From assembly GCF_003390915.1 (NCBI RefSeq), contig NZ_QMEM01000001.1:1206292-1270291 (forward strand): 64,000 nt of DNA, written 5' to 3'. The stretch is from Lewinella sp. IMCC34183. GTDB taxonomy: Bacteria; Bacteroidota; Bacteroidia; Chitinophagales; Saprospiraceae. The notes beneath the pieces are model-generated. The model made no database searches. It was not told where the DNA came from and saw nothing but the letters and a program-made list of their open reading frames with translations. The translations under genes and the position numbers were made by a program. Shown one piece after another: positions 1 through 8,316 of the stretch (position 1 is the first letter of the stretch; each line of letters begins with the position of its first letter).

Positions 1-2
1 AT

Positions 3-494
3 AAGGAAGACATCCTGGCCGACTGCGCCGTCGTCGAGGCACACCTCGGAGGCGAGGACCGCTACCGGGAAGTGACGGATATCCGTACCGCCCTCGCCGC
101 CGAGCTGACGGAGCGCATTCACGGGGCCGAAGGCCTGAACACGGCCCTGCGGGTGACCCACCTGCTGTGGGGGCGCGGCGCCACGCCGGAGGACCTGCGC
201 GGGCTCGACACGAAGGCCTTCACCGCCCTGAGCGGCAACATCCCGACCTTTGAACTACCGGCAGGATTACTGCCCCTGCCCCTGCTCGACCTGCTGGCCG
301 ACCACAGTGAGGTGACCAGCAGCAAAAGCGAGGCCCGCCGCGCCGTACAGGGTAACGCCATCGCGGTCAACAAGGAAAAGGTCGCCGACCCCGACGCCAC
401 CATCACCGCCGCCGACCTGTTGCACGGCCGCTATATCCTGGTAGAAAACGGCAAGAAGAAGCGGTACCTGTTCTCGGTGACGCAACCCGCCTAG
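3..494 (+). CDS. tyrS: Tyrosyl-tRNA synthetase, C-terminal part (5' truncated by window edge)
   Basis: The open frame runs in from the left edge, so the gene starts outside the window; 163 residues are visible. They match the end of bacterial TyrS: the helical region after the catalytic domain (ALAAELTERIHG), then an S4-type RNA-binding domain (LLDLLADHSEVTSSKSEARR ... GNAIAVNKEKV ... DLLHGRYILVENGKKK). The S4 domain grips the tRNA-Tyr variable arm. The Rossmann domain with HIGH and KMSKS motifs is not visible. A GTG at 72 is internal to the reading frame and not a credible start. Identification is by motif order; confidence is high. Confidence 0.88.
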   Translation, partial: KEDILADCAVVEAHLGGEDRYREVTDIRTALAAELTERIHGAEGLNTALRVTHLLWGRGATPEDLRGLDTKAFTALSGNIPTFELPAGLLPLPLLDLLADHSEVTSSKSEARRAVQGNAIAVNKEKVADPDATITAADLLHGRYILVENGKKKRYLFSVTQPA

Positions 495-528
495 GTACCC
501 ACCCACGGGCTGCAGCGCGGCGGGAAAC

Positions 529-557
529 GCGGGGCGGGGGACCGCTTCCCCGCTTTT
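529..557 (+). terminator. Possible rho-independent terminator of tyrS
   Basis: Arms GCGGGG (529-534) and CCCCGC (548-553) form a 6-bp stem with a 13-nt loop followed by TTTT. It lies 35 bp after the tyrS stop. The stem is short, so this is tentative. Confidence 0.4.
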
Positions 558-750
558 CTTGAGAAAACTTCGCGGGAGAATTTACTACGTCGCGATGGAT
601 ACGCCGGCGCTATTTCACCGTTGGCGAACAATACTTTATGCCGAATAAACAGGGACCATTATAATTATAATCGCTATAACCTGATTTATTATGCAATATA
701 TTTTTCATAGCGATGATCTTCGTCCAAGCGACGGCCCCGCCGGGGGGAAC

Positions 751-808
751 CGTTAAATTTTAACGTTTGGCAATAATCTTGCCAAACCAATCGAACAATG
801 TAGCTTTG
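751..808 (+). promoter_or_regulatory. Bacteroidota-type promoter with adjacent palindrome
   Basis: TTG at 779-781, a 19-nt spacer, then TAGCTTTG at 801-808 fit the -33/-7 (TTG ... TAnnTTTG) consensus of the phylum. A near-palindrome with 7-bp arms CGTTAAA/TTTAACG lies at 751-765, just upstream of -33, and could be an operator. The rest of the 351-bp gap after tyrS is an unusually A+T-rich stretch (about 620-720) with no gene seen. Confidence 0.6.
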
Positions 809-845
809 CGGGGTAAGCGACTAGACCCCCCAACCTGAAAGTCAT

Positions 846-3662
846 ATGTTTTGGACTATTACGTCTAGTTCCCCGGGGCGGGCCTGGCTGTCCGTGCCCC
901 TCATGTTCGTCTTACTGTTTTGCGGGTTCGCGGCGCCCGTCACCGCCGCGCCCCGTGCCGCCAGCGGAGCGATCGTCCGAATTGAGAACATGACAAAGGT
1001 GCCTGGCACCAATCGCGGCTTTCCCGCCGACGACTGGTTTGCTTTCCACCGCAGCGACCGCAGCCTCAACTCCAAGGGGCAGATTGTTAAATTCACCGAA
1101 TCCCAGCGAATGCGGATTCACAACGACGGGACGGGTACCCTGGTGATTACGAAGCTGACCACCACCGGCACCGAAAACTTCACCATTACCGGCGTCAGTA
1201 TCGGTTCCGGCGGCCTGTCGGTGGCGGCCAAGTCTTACGTTGACGTTACCGTGAATTTCGTGACCACCGGTGTTACGGCCCGCACCCTCCACACGGAGAA
1301 GCTGGTATTGACCAGCAACGCGGACAATGCAAACTCGGTCAACGTCACGTTCCGTGGGGGCTTCATGCGCGGCCTGGAAGGAGGTAGCGAAATCAACGCC
1401 CAGCAGATACTCGAAACGTTCGGGTTCGGGACGATGATGGGCCTCGATGCCAACGGCAACGTGCAGACGCGCCCCAGCTCCGACTACCCCTCCGACAGCC
1501 GGGTCAATTCGGGCCGCGAAGGTGACCTTGTGCTCTCCAAACTGTTCGTACAGGCAGACCCTACCAAGGACATGCAAATTTTCCAGCTGGCGGCGTTCCA
1601 CTCCCCCGGCGGCGTTAGAGTTGCACTACGCAGCGACGACCTGGCCCGGATCCCGGCCGGGGCAACGTTCAGCCACGACAGGCTATGGCACCAGACTATC
1701 CTGCCGCGCCTGGACGGCAACGTCAGTAAACTCGCGGGAGTAAGCGCCCCGAAGCTCGGCGAACCCGTTCAGATCATCGTTGGCGGATATTCGACCAAGG
1801 GCGGTGGCTACCTCGGGGGCGTCAGCCCCGACCTGCTCGGAGTACGGACCTACCGCGCCATCGACAATCGGGGGCGAAATATTCCGAATGAGTACATCAT
1901 ACTGATGGACTACATCAACACGGGCTGCGGAGCCGGATCCAGCAACTGCGACTGGAACGACAACGTGCTCTATATCACCAACGTACGGCCCCTGGCCGTT
2001 CCTACTTCCAAGCCGATTGGCGATATTTCGGTCGCGGATAATGTCACCAAGGTCTACCCGGTCGATGCTTTTTTTGACCGGGGGTATGCAGGTAATAAGC
2101 TTACCTACTCGGCCCGTCTGGCCGGTGGCGCTAACCTGCCGTCCTGGATTTCTATCGACGCCGCTACCGGAAGCCTCCGCATCGTTGCCCCCGACGCCGC
2201 CGCCGGGCGTTCGTACACCATCGCGGTGACGGCTACCGACTACAACAACCTGAAGACCACCTCAAGCTTTACGCTGACCGTCGAAAGTTCCGACGCAACC
2301 GATCCGACGGACCCGGAGCCGGAGCCCGAGCCCGAGCCCGAGCCCGAGCCGGAACCCACCGATCCTCCTTCTCCCACCGGACAGGACTTCTGGCTGGAGG
2401 CCGAATGCGCCCGCGTAGGCACGAACTGGCTCGAGGAAACGGATGCCGCCGCTTCCGGCGGTAGCTACGTCGTCGTGGAGGGAATTAACGCACTGCGCAA
2501 TCCCCCTGCCGCCGATGCCGAGAACCTGGTACGCTTCGTCCTGAGTAACAGCAAGGCCGGGGAGTACCGCCTCTTTGCCCGTATCCGCGCGGCCGACGCC
2601 GGCGACGACTCCTTCTGGGTGCGCGTCAACAACGGTGCCTGGTACCGGTGGTACACCGGTATCGAGCGGGGTACCAGCTTTTTCTGGAATGAGCTGCCGG
2701 GTACCCTGCTGCCCCTGAAGGACGGCACCAATACGGTCGACTTCGCCTTTCGCGAAGACGGAGCGGAACTCGACAAGATCCTCGTCACCGGTCAGAACAC
2801 CGTACCCACCGGAACCGGGGTAGCCGCCACCAACTGCGAAGCGGTCGGCAGCGGAACTACCGATTTCTGGCTCGAAGCCGAATGCGGCAGCGCGGGCGGC
2901 CAATGGGAAACGTTCGGAGCTTCCGACGCCTCGAACGACCAGTACGTGACGTTCACCGGCGACCGGCAAACGAAGGAACCCCTGGTGAACGACCCCGTCC
3001 AGCAAGTCACCTACCAGGTGGAGATCAGCGAGCGTGGTAACTACCACCTTTTCCTGCGCCTCGATGCTCCCGATCCCGCCAGCAACTCGGTGTGGGTACG
3101 CATCGACGACGGCAACTGGGCCCGGATGTGGGTCGACCTGAACGGCCGGCAGTTCCTCACGAATGCTTTTGAGTGGTTCAAGGTCAACAACGACGGTGTA
3201 GATCTCTCCTTCGCGCTCTCGGCCGGCAGCCACCTCATCCGGATCGCGAACCGCGAACCCGGTACGGCCATCGACAAGCTGTACCTGTCGCTGAACCGTA
3301 CCCTCCCCGGCGGGGAAGGTGCCGCGGCCACCAACTGCAGCGGCAGCACGGCGCGGGCCCTGACGGCAGCCGCGCGGCCGGCATCCTCGGCGGTCACCCC
3401 GGTAACGGCGACCACGCTCTCGCTGTATCCCAACCCGACGCAGGGGGACCTCTCGTTCCTCCTCAATAGTGAATACAGCGGTACGGTACGCGTCCGGGTC
3501 TTCGACTTGGCCGGCCGTGCGGTTCGGCAGCTGTTGCTCGAGAAGAGCGTTGGAAGCTGGAACACCCAGGTAGACGTCCGCGAGTTGGCTCCCGGCACCT
3601 ACCGCCTGGAAGTGATCGAAGGCGACAGTCGCATCGTGCGCCCGTTTGTCAAGCTCAGGTAG
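846..3662 (+). CDS. T9SS-secreted protein with Ig-like domain, two LEAEC carbohydrate-binding-like modules and C-terminal sorting domain
   Basis: This is a 938-aa secreted or cell-surface protein. Residues 1-35 are a signal peptide (basic-hydrophobic, ending VTAA). A beta-rich N-terminal region follows (to about 385), then an Ig/cadherin-like domain of the putative-Ig type (GNKLTYSARLAGGANLPSWI ... SIDAATGSLRIVAP, about 390-480), an acidic Pro-Glu linker at about 485-505, two modules beginning DFWLEAEC at about 513 and 672, and a type IX secretion C-terminal sorting domain at about 859-938 (LYPNPTQGDLSF ... RVFDLAGRAV ... GTYRLEV). The LEAEC modules resemble CBM6/malectin-like folds and share W, Y and N positions with the next gene. 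No catalytic domain is recognised, so a structural or glycan-binding role is inferred. It is a tandem paralogue of the downstream gene, from which it is separated by a strong terminator. Confidence 0.75.
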   Translation: MFWTITSSSPGRAWLSVPLMFVLLFCGFAAPVTAAPRAASGAIVRIENMTKVPGTNRGFPADDWFAFHRSDRSLNSKGQIVKFTESQRMRIHNDGTGTLVITKLTTTGTENFTITGVSIGSGGLSVAAKSYVDVTVNFVTTGVTARTLHTEKLVLTSNADNANSVNVTFRGGFMRGLEGGSEINAQQILETFGFGTMMGLDANGNVQTRPSSDYPSDSRVNSGREGDLVLSKLFVQADPTKDMQIFQLAAFHSPGGVRVALRSDDLARIPAGATFSHDRLWHQTILPRLDGNVSKLAGVSAPKLGEPVQIIVGGYSTKGGGYLGGVSPDLLGVRTYRAIDNRGRNIPNEYIILMDYINTGCGAGSSNCDWNDNVLYITNVRPLAVPTSKPIGDISVADNVTKVYPVDAFFDRGYAGNKLTYSARLAGGANLPSWISIDAATGSLRIVAPDAAAGRSYTIAVTATDYNNLKTTSSFTLTVESSDATDPTDPEPEPEPEPEPEPEPTDPPSPTGQDFWLEAECARVGTNWLEETDAAASGGSYVVVEGINALRNPPAADAENLVRFVLSNSKAGEYRLFARIRAADAGDDSFWVRVNNGAWYRWYTGIERGTSFFWNELPGTLLPLKDGTNTVDFAFREDGAELDKILVTGQNTVPTGTGVAATNCEAVGSGTTDFWLEAECGSAGGQWETFGASDASNDQYVTFTGDRQTKEPLVNDPVQQVTYQVEISERGNYHLFLRLDAPDPASNSVWVRIDDGNWARMWVDLNGRQFLTNAFEWFKVNNDGVDLSFALSAGSHLIRIANREPGTAIDKLYLSLNRTLPGGEGAAATNCSGSTARALTAAARPASSAVTPVTATTLSLYPNPTQGDLSFLLNSEYSGTVRVRVFDLAGRAVRQLLLEKSVGSWNTQVDVRELAPGTYRLEVIEGDSRIVRPFVKLR

Positions 3663-3686
3663 CTTCCGGACTATCCTTTCGCCACC

Positions 3687-3724
3687 GAACGGGGCCGCGT
3701 CTACGACGCGGCCCCGTTCTTTGT
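3687..3724 (+). terminator. Strong rho-independent terminator
   Basis: A perfect 13-bp GC-rich stem (arms 3687-3699 and 3707-3719, loop 3700-3706) is followed by TTTGTT. It lies 25 bp after the stop codon of the first T9SS protein. Confidence 0.8.
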
Positions 3725-4015
3725 TGGGGAGCTACCGGCCGGTGCCAAACCATTAACACATCTGAGAATGTCATGGAACTGTCAAGTTAAAATTCACCGC
3801 AGTGAATCTAAAACACGTTTGGTGTAGCTGAAACCCCTGTATATACAGCAATGCGCGGTGATCGGGGGATGCGGAGTCGCAATATCTGCCGCGGCGGATG
3901 TGGCCGGGTGATCCGGTGCGCGGAGGATTCGTGCCCTTGGCATCGGGTTTTGTACCTACCTAGCTACTATCTTTGGGGCGCTTTCACTACTGGAATAACA
4001 AAAAGGATTATAAGG
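3725..4015 (+). other. Leader region between the two T9SS genes
   Basis: No gene is supported. A perfect 12-bp palindrome CTGTATATACAG lies at 3837-3848. An in-frame ATG at 3851 could extend the next protein by 55 residues, but that extension is Cys- and Arg-rich and precedes a normal signal peptide, so it is treated as untranslated leader. Confidence 0.4.
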
Positions 4016-6973
4016 ATGGCATTAGTTGATTCACTGCGGACCCCCCGGGTTCGCCCTACCCGCTTTGGCGGAAACCTTCTTACCCTGCTCATTCTTCTTG
4101 CCGTAATACTCACGAGTTCTTCTACGCTCACCGCTTTCGGAAAGACCAAGTACGGAATCGCCGCGCTGACGGTTTCCGCGGAACGCCAACACGTGTACGT
4201 GATCAACGGCTCCTTCGACCGGGCCGACCTCACCTTCTCCGCGACCCTGACCAACGGCAAAGCGCTTCCCAAATGGATCACCGTCGACGCCAAGACCGGC
4301 GCCTTCACCATCAACGCCCCTTCAAACGCCCGGGGCAGCTTTCTGCAGATCAAGGTGACGGGAAAAGATCCGAAAGGAAAGGAAGATTCCGCCGAGTTTT
4401 CGCTGGCGGTCGATGACGTTAGCCTGGGATGTACCGTCGATGCCAACAACGACGGCCTGGCCCGGGTCCTGGACTGCGGCAAGAAGAAAACCAAGCTCCG
4501 TGGCTACGTTTCCACTAAGAACTACCGGTGGAGCGGACCCTACGGATTCACCTCAGACAAGAAAGAACCCTCGGTCACCGTACCGGGCGTGTACATTCTG
4601 TCCACCAAGGATTGCGCTCGGCAGCGGATCATCGAGGTACTTGCGAACGACGGCGGATGCAAAACAGTAGACAACAACAAGCTGCCCATTGCCCGCATCG
4701 ACGCCGAAAGCTTCACCGGCACGGCCCCCTTTGCCGTTGACTTTGACGCCCTGTTTTCCGAGGATCCCGATGGTAAGATCATCGACTACGTCTGGACCTG
4801 GGATGACGTGACCGCGACCGGCCCGACGCCTTCGGTCACGTTTTCGGAAGGCAGCCACAAGATAATGCTTACGGTAACCGACAATACCGGAGCCAAATCC
4901 TCCGACTTCGTGACCATCGAGGTCAACGCCTCCGACTACGTTCGCTACGACGAGTACTGGCTGGAAGCCGAATGCGCCGAAGTCGGCAGCATGTGGCAAA
5001 CGAACCCTTCGGTCACGGCCAGCGGCGACGGCTACGTGGTTTCCCGGCACAGCTCGATCGGTTCGGCCCCGGGCGAGGGTGGAGATGGCTATATCCGATT
5101 CACGCTTAATAACGTTACCCAGGGAGAGTACAACCTCTTCGGACGCATCGACGCACGCGACGGACAGACGGATTCCTACTGGGTCCGCGTAAACAACCAG
5201 AAGTGGGTGGCCTGGACGGGTAACATCAACCGCAACAGCGGCTTCAACTGGAGCGAGTTCACGCAGGCGCCCCCCTACCTCCGCGAGGGAACCAATACCA
5301 TTGATATCGCCCTGCGGGAATCGGGCACGCGGCTCGACAAGATCTACCTGACCCAGGGCAAAACCGTCCCGTCCGGAAATGGAGAGCCGGCTACTAACTG
5401 CTACGCTCCCGCCAACCTGCCCCCCGTAGCCCTGGCCCTGGCCTCCCCGATGTCGGGTTTCGCTCCCCTGGACGTGACCTTCGACGGAAGCCAGTCCTCC
5501 GACCCCGACGGTGACATCACCAATTTCCAGTGGAAATGGGACGGCGGCGGTGCCACGGGATCGAAAGGGCGCACCACCCTGTCCGCAGGGACCTACAACG
5601 TTACCCTGACCGTCATGGACGACGACGGCGCCAGCCACTCCAGCGAAGTCACCATTGAAGTGGAGGACCGGGCTGCCGCAAGCGGCGACGCGCTCTGGCT
5701 CGAGGCCGAATGCGCCACCGTCGGCAGCAACTGGGTGACCAAACGTTCCAGCGCCGCCTCCGGGGGTTCGTACGTGGTCGCGCTCGGCCGCAACGCGCAC
5801 AACAAGGCCCCCGCTGACGTACCGGCGAACCGGATCGGCTGGACGTTCAACGTGACCGAAAACGGCAATTACAACCTCTTCGCGCGGGTGGATGCCCCGA
5901 CGGCCTCCGACGACTCCTACTGGTTCCGGATCAACGGCGGCTCCTGGCAGAAGTGGAGCGAGGGAATCTCTACGGGCTCCGGCTTTACGTGGAACAAGTT
6001 CAAGAAATCCCTCAGCCTGAAAAAGGGCAATAACCTGCTGGAATTCGCCTACCGTGAAGACGGTACTATGCTCGACAAGCTGTACCTGACCACCACCAAA
6101 GTCACCCCTAAAGGCAAGGGCGGCACCGCCATCAACTGCGGCGCCAGCAACGTGCCCCAGAGCGATTACCTGGAGGCGGAGTGCGCCACGGCCGGCGCCT
6201 CCTGGCACGAGGGCCGCTCGTCCTCAGCGTCCAACGGTGCCTACCTCGAGCCCACCGGCACGGCGTCCATGACGCCACCGAGCTCGGGCAGCGAAATCAT
6301 TCATTTCCAATACACCGCCGGGACCGCCGGCGACTACTACCTGTACCTGCGCATGTATGCTCCCGATGCCGGCAGTAACTCCTTCTGGGTGAAGATCGAC
6401 AACGGCAAGTGGATCGAATTCTGGTCCGACGAAAACGGCAGGAACATCATTACCAGCGGGTTCGAATGGGAAAAGGTCAACGACGATGGAGAAGTCGTTC
6501 TGGTATCCCTGAAGGCCGGCCGGCACGATATCTACATCGGCAACCGGGAAACCGGGACGCTGCTCGACAAGGTCCTGCTCTCCCAGTCCCCCATTGCCCC
6601 CACCGGCAAGGGCCCCTCGGTCGGCAGCTGTTCCCCCCAGTCCTCGACGTTCACCATGAACGGTGCCTCCACGCTGAAATCTTCCACGACGGAGGAGGAG
6701 ACCCCGTCGGAGGTGGACATGGCCGAGGGCGTGACCCTCTTTCCCAACCCGGTCGTCACGACCCTGAACCTGTCGCTGAACGACGCATACAGCGGGCAGG
6801 TGGATATCACCATCCTCGACGTGGCCGGCCGCGAACTGCAGCGACTGACCTTCGACAAGGCCGGCGAGCAGCTGAGTGCCGACTTCAACGTCGGTGACCT
6901 GCCCAGTGGCCTCTACCGCCTCCGCATCATCGAGGGCGACGAGCATAAGGTGCAAACCTTTGTCAAGCAGTAG
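4016..6973 (+). CDS. T9SS-secreted protein with two PKD domains and three LEAEC carbohydrate-binding-like modules
   Basis: This is a 985-aa paralogue of the upstream gene. The start at 4016 was chosen over an ATG at 3851 because it gives a standard signal peptide (basic N-terminus, hydrophobic LLTLLILLAVILTSS) and has AAGG just before it. Order of modules: Ig/cadherin-like domain about 45-140; PKD domain about 222-308 (IARIDAESFTGTAPFAVDFD, SEDPDGKI); LEAEC module about 313-460; second PKD about 468-555 (FDGSQSSDPDGDI); LEAEC modules about 558-705 and 716-865; T9SS sorting domain about 908-985 (LFPNPVVTTLNL ... GLYRLRI). The alternation suggests an elongated adhesin or glycan-binding scaffold exported through the outer membrane and anchored or released by T9SS. 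No enzyme domain is seen. The carbohydrate-binding call rests on the recurring LEAEC...G..W and W/Y pattern and is inference. Confidence 0.75.
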   Translation: MALVDSLRTPRVRPTRFGGNLLTLLILLAVILTSSSTLTAFGKTKYGIAALTVSAERQHVYVINGSFDRADLTFSATLTNGKALPKWITVDAKTGAFTINAPSNARGSFLQIKVTGKDPKGKEDSAEFSLAVDDVSLGCTVDANNDGLARVLDCGKKKTKLRGYVSTKNYRWSGPYGFTSDKKEPSVTVPGVYILSTKDCARQRIIEVLANDGGCKTVDNNKLPIARIDAESFTGTAPFAVDFDALFSEDPDGKIIDYVWTWDDVTATGPTPSVTFSEGSHKIMLTVTDNTGAKSSDFVTIEVNASDYVRYDEYWLEAECAEVGSMWQTNPSVTASGDGYVVSRHSSIGSAPGEGGDGYIRFTLNNVTQGEYNLFGRIDARDGQTDSYWVRVNNQKWVAWTGNINRNSGFNWSEFTQAPPYLREGTNTIDIALRESGTRLDKIYLTQGKTVPSGNGEPATNCYAPANLPPVALALASPMSGFAPLDVTFDGSQSSDPDGDITNFQWKWDGGGATGSKGRTTLSAGTYNVTLTVMDDDGASHSSEVTIEVEDRAAASGDALWLEAECATVGSNWVTKRSSAASGGSYVVALGRNAHNKAPADVPANRIGWTFNVTENGNYNLFARVDAPTASDDSYWFRINGGSWQKWSEGISTGSGFTWNKFKKSLSLKKGNNLLEFAYREDGTMLDKLYLTTTKVTPKGKGGTAINCGASNVPQSDYLEAECATAGASWHEGRSSSASNGAYLEPTGTASMTPPSSGSEIIHFQYTAGTAGDYYLYLRMYAPDAGSNSFWVKIDNGKWIEFWSDENGRNIITSGFEWEKVNDDGEVVLVSLKAGRHDIYIGNRETGTLLDKVLLSQSPIAPTGKGPSVGSCSPQSSTFTMNGASTLKSSTTEEETPSEVDMAEGVTLFPNPVVTTLNLSLNDAYSGQVDITILDVAGRELQRLTFDKAGEQLSADFNVGDLPSGLYRLRIIEGDEHKVQTFVKQ

Positions 6974-6992
6974 GGCTACGCCCACCGTGTCG

Positions 6993-7036
6993 TAGCTTTG
7001 TAGTCCGTAGGGCCAGGTAGTCACCTGGCCCTACGG
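6993..7036 (+). promoter_or_regulatory. Promoter -7 element directly followed by a 14-bp perfect hairpin
   Basis: TAGCTTTG at 6993-7000 matches the TAnnTTTG -7 consensus; no good -33 TTG is seen. A perfect 14-bp stem (7005-7018 with 7023-7036, loop AGTC) begins 5 nt later and is followed by CATTTTAA. It can serve either as terminator of the upstream T9SS gene or as a 5'-end hairpin on the gmhA transcript. Confidence 0.5.
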
Positions 7037-7053
7037 CATTTTAATCCCTGCCT

Positions 7054-7635
7054 ATGCCCCGCGCACGTATCGAAGCGGCGATTGCCGTCAAGCAAGCCAT
7101 CCTCCGCGACGCGGACCTGCTGGACCGGCTCGACCGGGCGACCGCAGCCTGCATCGCCACCTTCCGTGCGGGGGGCAAGGTTCTCTTCTGCGGCAACGGC
7201 GGCTCGGCGGCCGACGCCCAGCACCTGGCGGCCGAACTGAGCGGACGCTTCTACCTGGACCGCCCGCCCCTCTTCGCCGAAGCCATGCACGTCAACACCA
7301 GCTTCCTCACCGCCGTCGCCAACGACTACGGCTACGATCACGCCTTTTCACGGCTGACCACGGCCATGGCCCGCCCAGGAGACGTAGTATTCCTCCTCAG
7401 CACCAGCGGCAACAGCCGCAACGTACTCGCCGCCGCCGTGGCCGGCAAACGCGCCGGTTGCACCCTGGTCGCCTTCACCGGGGCCGGCGGGGGCGAACTG
7501 GGCCCGCTGGTCGACGTGCTCATCAACATCCCAAGCCACGACACGCCCCGCATCCAGGAGGGCCACCTCCTGCTCGGCCATATCCTCTGCGAGGACGTGG
7601 AGCGCGAACTCTTCGGAACCCCACTGCCCTCATGA
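7054..7635 (+). CDS. gmhA: Phosphoheptose isomerase (sedoheptulose 7-phosphate isomerase)
   Basis: GmhA converts sedoheptulose 7-phosphate to D-glycero-D-manno-heptose 7-phosphate, the first step of ADP-heptose synthesis for LPS. The 193-aa length is standard for this SIS-fold family. CGNGGSAADAQHLAAELSGRF (46-66) and STSGNSRNV (116-124) are the sugar-phosphate loops. H57, E61, Q168 and H176 fall in the pattern and spacing of the family's metal-binding/catalytic residues. The stop overlaps the next start (ATGA at 7632-7635), indicating co-translation with maf. Later genes nearby (lptC, flippase) share the envelope theme. Confidence 0.93.
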   Translation: MPRARIEAAIAVKQAILRDADLLDRLDRATAACIATFRAGGKVLFCGNGGSAADAQHLAAELSGRFYLDRPPLFAEAMHVNTSFLTAVANDYGYDHAFSRLTTAMARPGDVVFLLSTSGNSRNVLAAAVAGKRAGCTLVAFTGAGGGELGPLVDVLINIPSHDTPRIQEGHLLLGHILCEDVERELFGTPLPS

Positions 7636-8210
7636 ATTTTCGTCCCGACCTCTCCCTGATCCTGGCCAGCAAATCGCCGCGCCGCAGTCAGCTGCTCACG
7701 CAGGCCGGTATCCCCTTCACCCTGCGGACCGCCGAAGTGGAGGAAGTGTATCCGCCCGAAACCCCGGCCAGCGACGTAGCCCCCTACCTGGCTCGGCTGA
7801 AGGCGGAAGGATCGCTGCACCTGCTCGCCGCAGCCCACGAAGTGCTGCTTACCGCCGACAGCGTGGTGATCCTCGACGGGGAAATCTTCGGCAAACCCCG
7901 CGACCGGGACCACGCCCTGGAAATGCTGGGGCGGCTCTCGGGCCGCGAGCACACCGTGGTCACGGGGTGCTGCCTGCGCAGCCGGGAAAAAGAAGTGGTC
8001 TTCAGCGGCGCGGCGCAGGTGCAGATGCATACCCTGACCGCCGAGGAAACCGGCACCTACGTGGATACCTGCGCGCCCTACGACAAAGCCGGTTCGTACG
8101 CCATCCAGGAATGGATCGGCCTGGCCAAGATCCGCCGGATCGTAGGCACCTACCCGACCGTGATGGGCCTGCCGGTGGACCAGGTGTACCACCAGTTACT
8201 CACCTTTTGA
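7632..8210 (+). CDS. maf: Maf-family nucleoside triphosphate pyrophosphatase
   Basis: A 192-aa house-cleaning pyrophosphatase of the Maf/YhdE type, which hydrolyses non-canonical NTPs (dTTP/UTP or m7GTP depending on subgroup) to monophosphates. The N-terminal signature LILASKSPRRSQLLTQAG (about 9-26), TADSVVILDGEIFGKPRD and the C-terminal YDKAGSYAIQEW...I..I.G.Y..VMGLPV are diagnostic. The start was chosen at the ATG overlapping the gmhA stop; the longer open frame upstream is only antiphase gmhA sequence. Two-gene operon with gmhA. Confidence 0.93.
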   Translation: MNFRPDLSLILASKSPRRSQLLTQAGIPFTLRTAEVEEVYPPETPASDVAPYLARLKAEGSLHLLAAAHEVLLTADSVVILDGEIFGKPRDRDHALEMLGRLSGREHTVVTGCCLRSREKEVVFSGAAQVQMHTLTAEETGTYVDTCAPYDKAGSYAIQEWIGLAKIRRIVGTYPTVMGLPVDQVYHQLLTF

Positions 8211-8247
8211 CGGGTGGTGACGTATGGCGTAAGGCGGCCGACCACTT

Positions 8248-8274
8248 TTGACCAGACAAATTATAGTATCTTCG
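8248..8274 (+). promoter_or_regulatory. Candidate promoter of the foldase gene
   Basis: TTG at 8248-8250 and TATCTTCG at 8267-8274, spacing 16 nt, give one mismatch to TAnnTTTG. The start codon is 42 bp further. Confidence 0.35.
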
Positions 8275-8316
8275 CGGCCCCATCCGTACTAGGTGGGCTA
8301 AACGTACATCCGATTT

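Noticed and set aside
3851..4015. N-terminal 55-residue extension of the second T9SS protein
   Set aside because: It would bury the signal peptide; the extension is Cys/Arg-rich and the ATG at 4016 gives a normal secretory N-terminus.
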